Assembly: GCA_002451165.1 (NCBI GenBank)
Contig: DKBH01000010.1
Coordinates: 16,634-23,783 of the forward strand
Origin: Nitrospiraceae bacterium UBA6905
GTDB taxonomy: Bacteria; Nitrospirota; Thermodesulfovibrionia; Thermodesulfovibrionales; UBA6898
Length of the DNA stretch: 7,150 bases
Reading direction: 5' to 3'
The translations under genes were made by a program, and so were the position numbers. Of the stretch, positions 4,841-7,150 are shown one piece after another. A model generated the notes under the pieces. The model searched no databases and was not told where the DNA came from. It saw only the letters and a program-made list of their open reading frames with translations. How positions within the stretch are numbered: the stretch's first letter is position 1; each line of letters starts with the position of its first letter.

Positions 4841-6745
4841 ATGAAGAAGTGGTGCCCTTTGGCATTCAGCTTGTTGATGGCTTTCTTGCTGGCTTTGGCA
4901 GCCGGATGCCAGCAAAAAGCTGCTGAGGCTCCGGACGGATCACCAGCAGTCCCTCCAGAAGTGCTCACAAAGGCAAAAGTAACGAAAGAGAGCCCTGTCT
5001 ACAACGTAAAGGTAGATCCGTATAAATTGGATGACCCGTTGGTTCTTTTACCTGGGAAAGAAACCAGTGTGATCTTTTACATCGGCCCTCAATCTGAAGA
5101 GTCAGTGACAAGAGGTCTTGAACCAGTGCCCTTCATAACAGGGTACGAGGGCGACAAATTGGAGCTCACGGTAACCCTTAGCTGTTCTCTCTGTGAGAAC
5201 AAGACCTATCAACAGGATCAGATAGCGTATCGTCCGAAGGATCGTAAGTCCAGCTGGGCGACCTTCAAGATCGTACCTTCCGCAGCCACTGTAAGTAAAT
5301 CTCAGGGGTTAGGCAATCTGATGTTCACTGTTGAATATCGGGGTAACATTGTTGACAGGATCAGGGTTCAGGCTTTTGTGGGTGATCCCACGGCTCAAGG
5401 GCTTCAGGCCTACGCGCCACCTGTCAAGGTGCCCATTGAAACTTTCCCCCTGGAGGAGGCGAAAGATCCGGACATCAAGATTGTGGTCGGCTACGCTGAT
5501 GCAAGCGGTAAGATACCCATTATTATCAGGCCGAGACTCGAGGGCCTGCAAAAGGCTTTCTTGGACCAGTTTGGGGCTGGTCTTGGTTCGGAACCTGAAA
5601 TGTCATGGGAATTCAAGTCTGGGGTCAGCAAAGCGGAAATCGATGGCCTCGTCCTGGACATCTACAAGGTATTTCGGACGGTCAATGAGCAGAATAACGA
5701 GCAATTGCAGAAGGACTATCGAAGCTTAGGTACTGACGCCACCCTAGAGAGAGGGGCAGCAATGCTTGACTTCTCCGACAACGACCGTAAGAAAATGCTG
5801 GACATACTAAGGAAGGAGGGAGAGAATCTCTACTGGCGGATTTTCAGTCAAGGAGAGGTGGATCTGGCAAAGGCGATGCAGCTGATCGACAACGTTCCCT
5901 CAGATCGCGCGTTGCGGGTTACTATTCAATCAGCAGACATTTACGCGCCGTGGCAGATACTCTATCCGTTCAAGAAAGACTCAGACATCAAGGAAAAAAC
6001 AGAACCCACGAAGTTCTGGGGATTCCGGTACATGTTGAGTACCACGTACGAAGAAGACAGCAGGCAAGGCCGCCCACACGGAGTTATCAGCTCTCCGAAA
6101 CCCGGTGAAATTGCATTTGCCGGGTGGTGGAGTGACCCAAAGGACGAGGTAACCGAACGAGTAGGGATGCTTGCAGGGTATATCAAGGGCAAAGCGGGCG
6201 TAACGGTTGCGCCTTCGTACGAGCGGAAGAAGTTTATCAGCGGTCTGGAATCGAAGGCCTCGGATATCAGATTTGTTTTTGCCTACGGGCATGCAACAAG
6301 CGGGATGGTTCTTGATAAGGACAAATCTATAATAACTGGCGTTGAGTGGGCAGCAGCCCATTTCAAGTTTTCTAAAGATGAGCTGTTAACGCCTAGGCAT
6401 TTTGACGACTTGGCCAGGAAAGTGCACTTAAAGGCACAACCTATTGTAATTCTCGATGCCTGTGAGACAGGGACGTTCGGCGTCAATGCAATGAACAACA
6501 ATGGCTTTGTCGGGGCGCTGACGCGTCTGGGCGCAGGTGCTGTCATTGTAACCGAGTCCCCCGTGCTGGCCAACTTTGCCTATCACTTTGGGATGAGTCT
6601 GATTGACGAGCTATTCGTCCGAAAGGTGGACGTTTCAGAGGCTATGCTGGATGCGCGGCTCAAGCATCTTAGGGAATGGAAGAATCCCCTTGGTCTGGTT
6701 TACACGTTATATGGTAATCCCACAGCACGAATCAAGGGGCAGTAG
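4841..6745 (+). CDS. CHAT-domain caspase-like protease, exported lipoprotein
   Basis: This is a 634-residue protein. The signal peptide MKKW...LAAGC gives a lipobox at residues 19-23 with Cys23 lipidated, so the protein should be anchored at a membrane outside the cytoplasm. Residues about 55-185 form a beta-rich domain with a CxxC pair (Cys115, Cys118). Residues about 235-345 look helical. Residues about 357-395 (LRVTIQSADIYAPWQILYP, then FWGFRY) are the stretch that normally leads into CHAT domains. Residues about 410-634 are the CHAT domain, a clan CD cysteine peptidase related to caspases and separase. FAYGHATSG contains catalytic His484 and ILDACETG contains catalytic Cys541. A typical CHAT ending with GNP near the C-terminus follows. 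Both catalytic residues are present, so activity is expected. It probably shares a transcript with the upstream lipoprotein gene, and that protein is a candidate substrate or partner (inferred). An exported CHAT lipoprotein is unusual compared with cytoplasmic TPR-CHAT proteases. Confidence 0.9.
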   Translation: MKKWCPLAFSLLMAFLLALAAGCQQKAAEAPDGSPAVPPEVLTKAKVTKESPVYNVKVDPYKLDDPLVLLPGKETSVIFYIGPQSEESVTRGLEPVPFITGYEGDKLELTVTLSCSLCENKTYQQDQIAYRPKDRKSSWATFKIVPSAATVSKSQGLGNLMFTVEYRGNIVDRIRVQAFVGDPTAQGLQAYAPPVKVPIETFPLEEAKDPDIKIVVGYADASGKIPIIIRPRLEGLQKAFLDQFGAGLGSEPEMSWEFKSGVSKAEIDGLVLDIYKVFRTVNEQNNEQLQKDYRSLGTDATLERGAAMLDFSDNDRKKMLDILRKEGENLYWRIFSQGEVDLAKAMQLIDNVPSDRALRVTIQSADIYAPWQILYPFKKDSDIKEKTEPTKFWGFRYMLSTTYEEDSRQGRPHGVISSPKPGEIAFAGWWSDPKDEVTERVGMLAGYIKGKAGVTVAPSYERKKFISGLESKASDIRFVFAYGHATSGMVLDKDKSIITGVEWAAAHFKFSKDELLTPRHFDDLARKVHLKAQPIVILDACETGTFGVNAMNNNGFVGALTRLGAGAVIVTESPVLANFAYHFGMSLIDELFVRKVDVSEAMLDARLKHLREWKNPLGLVYTLYGNPTARIKGQ

Positions 6746-6785
6746 GTGACCGAAGATTGACACATCGAATCGTCTCATGAGATAA

Positions 6786-7150
6786 ATGGCAAATATTTCA
6801 CAATCATCAAGTCCACGGATGACATCTGACATGCTATCCGAAAAGAGGATGGTTGATAGCGCAAAAGCCAATCTAGTGATTGCCTTCGTAATCTTTTTGC
6901 TATCATTCTTAGTTGTGATCATGTCGACAGTAGTTTCTGCCCAAAGTTTGACCGATCAGACAGCTTCTCTAATCAAAGATCTGCAGAATCCTGACTCGCA
7001 AATTCGCGGAAGGGCCGCAGTTGCATTGGGGGACCTAGGGGACAGGTCAGCCTTGCAGCCTCTCATCGAGACGCTCAAAGACCCTGACTGGTTGGTGCGC
7101 TGTGAGGCAGCCTTCGCACTCGGGAAAATAGGTGACAAAGCAGCGGTGCA
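6786..7150 (+). CDS. HEAT-repeat protein with N-terminal signal/anchor segment (3' truncated by window)
   Basis: The frame is open from ATG 6786 to the window end (121 full codons), 40 bases after the CHAT gene and in the same direction, so it is probably in the same operon. Residues about 30-50 are strongly hydrophobic and followed by VVSAQS, which resembles a signal peptidase I site. The protein is therefore either secreted or membrane-anchored. From about residue 58 come two roughly 31-residue PBS-lyase-type HEAT repeats, each with a LxDLxxPDxxVRxxAAxALGxxGD-like pattern, and more presumably follow. Such repeats make a superhelical protein-binding scaffold. The exact start is uncertain: ATG codons at 6819, 6831 and 6849 are also in frame, and none has a good Shine-Dalgarno. 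Starting at 6849 would leave a more typical signal peptide. Confidence 0.85.
   Translation, partial: MANISQSSSPRMTSDMLSEKRMVDSAKANLVIAFVIFLLSFLVVIMSTVVSAQSLTDQTASLIKDLQNPDSQIRGRAAVALGDLGDRSALQPLIETLKDPDWLVRCEAAFALGKIGDKAAV

Noticed and set aside
1..7150. CRISPR array, tRNA or rRNA genes
   Set aside because: There is no regularly spaced short repeat series and no cloverleaf or rRNA-like stretch on either strand.

Overview
This window is most likely from a Gram-negative bacterium. Two adjacent genes start with clear lipobox signal peptides, and strong Shine-Dalgarno sequences precede several genes. The acyl-CoA carboxylase subunit at the left end, with biotin carboxylase, BT-like and biotinyl domains in one chain, would suit an anaerobic deltaproteobacterium/Desulfobacterota-type genome. 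That assignment is an impression; the window holds no rRNA or other phylogenetic marker.

Layout. (1) Bases 2-1126 carry the 3' part of the carboxylase gene, in GC-rich sequence. (2) Bases 1127-1685 are non-coding. They hold a decayed minus-strand fragment resembling the start of an IS21-type transposase, two candidate promoters and an elaborate set of nested inverted repeats. (3) Bases 1686-3527 are a visibly AT-rich island with two genes. The first encodes a concanavalin-like domain fused to a nucleoside 2-deoxyribosyltransferase-like (TIR-like) domain. The second encodes an unrecognised 262-residue protein that may be HEPN-like. Each gene is preceded by a diverged copy of the same 32-base hairpin-containing repeat. 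(4) Bases 3528-3934 hold unstable inverted repeats and a 58-codon minus-strand ORF that looks like the tail of a decayed gene. (5) Bases 3935-7150 carry three co-oriented genes for exported proteins: a 275-residue lipoprotein of gasdermin-like appearance (hypothesis), a 634-residue lipoprotein ending in a CHAT caspase-like protease with an intact His/Cys dyad, and the start of a membrane-anchored or secreted HEAT-repeat protein.

How the genes may work together. The central island has the features of an accessory, probably horizontally acquired unit: base composition unlike its flanks, an adjacent transposase scar, repeats bracketing a gene, and a domain fusion of sensor-plus-NAD/nucleotide-effector type. 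A defence role is inferred. The right-hand cluster pairs a small lipoprotein with a caspase-like protease. This recalls bacterial gasdermin/protease pairs, except that both proteins here carry export signals and would act in the cell envelope. That pairing and the repeat-led island are the two points most worth testing.
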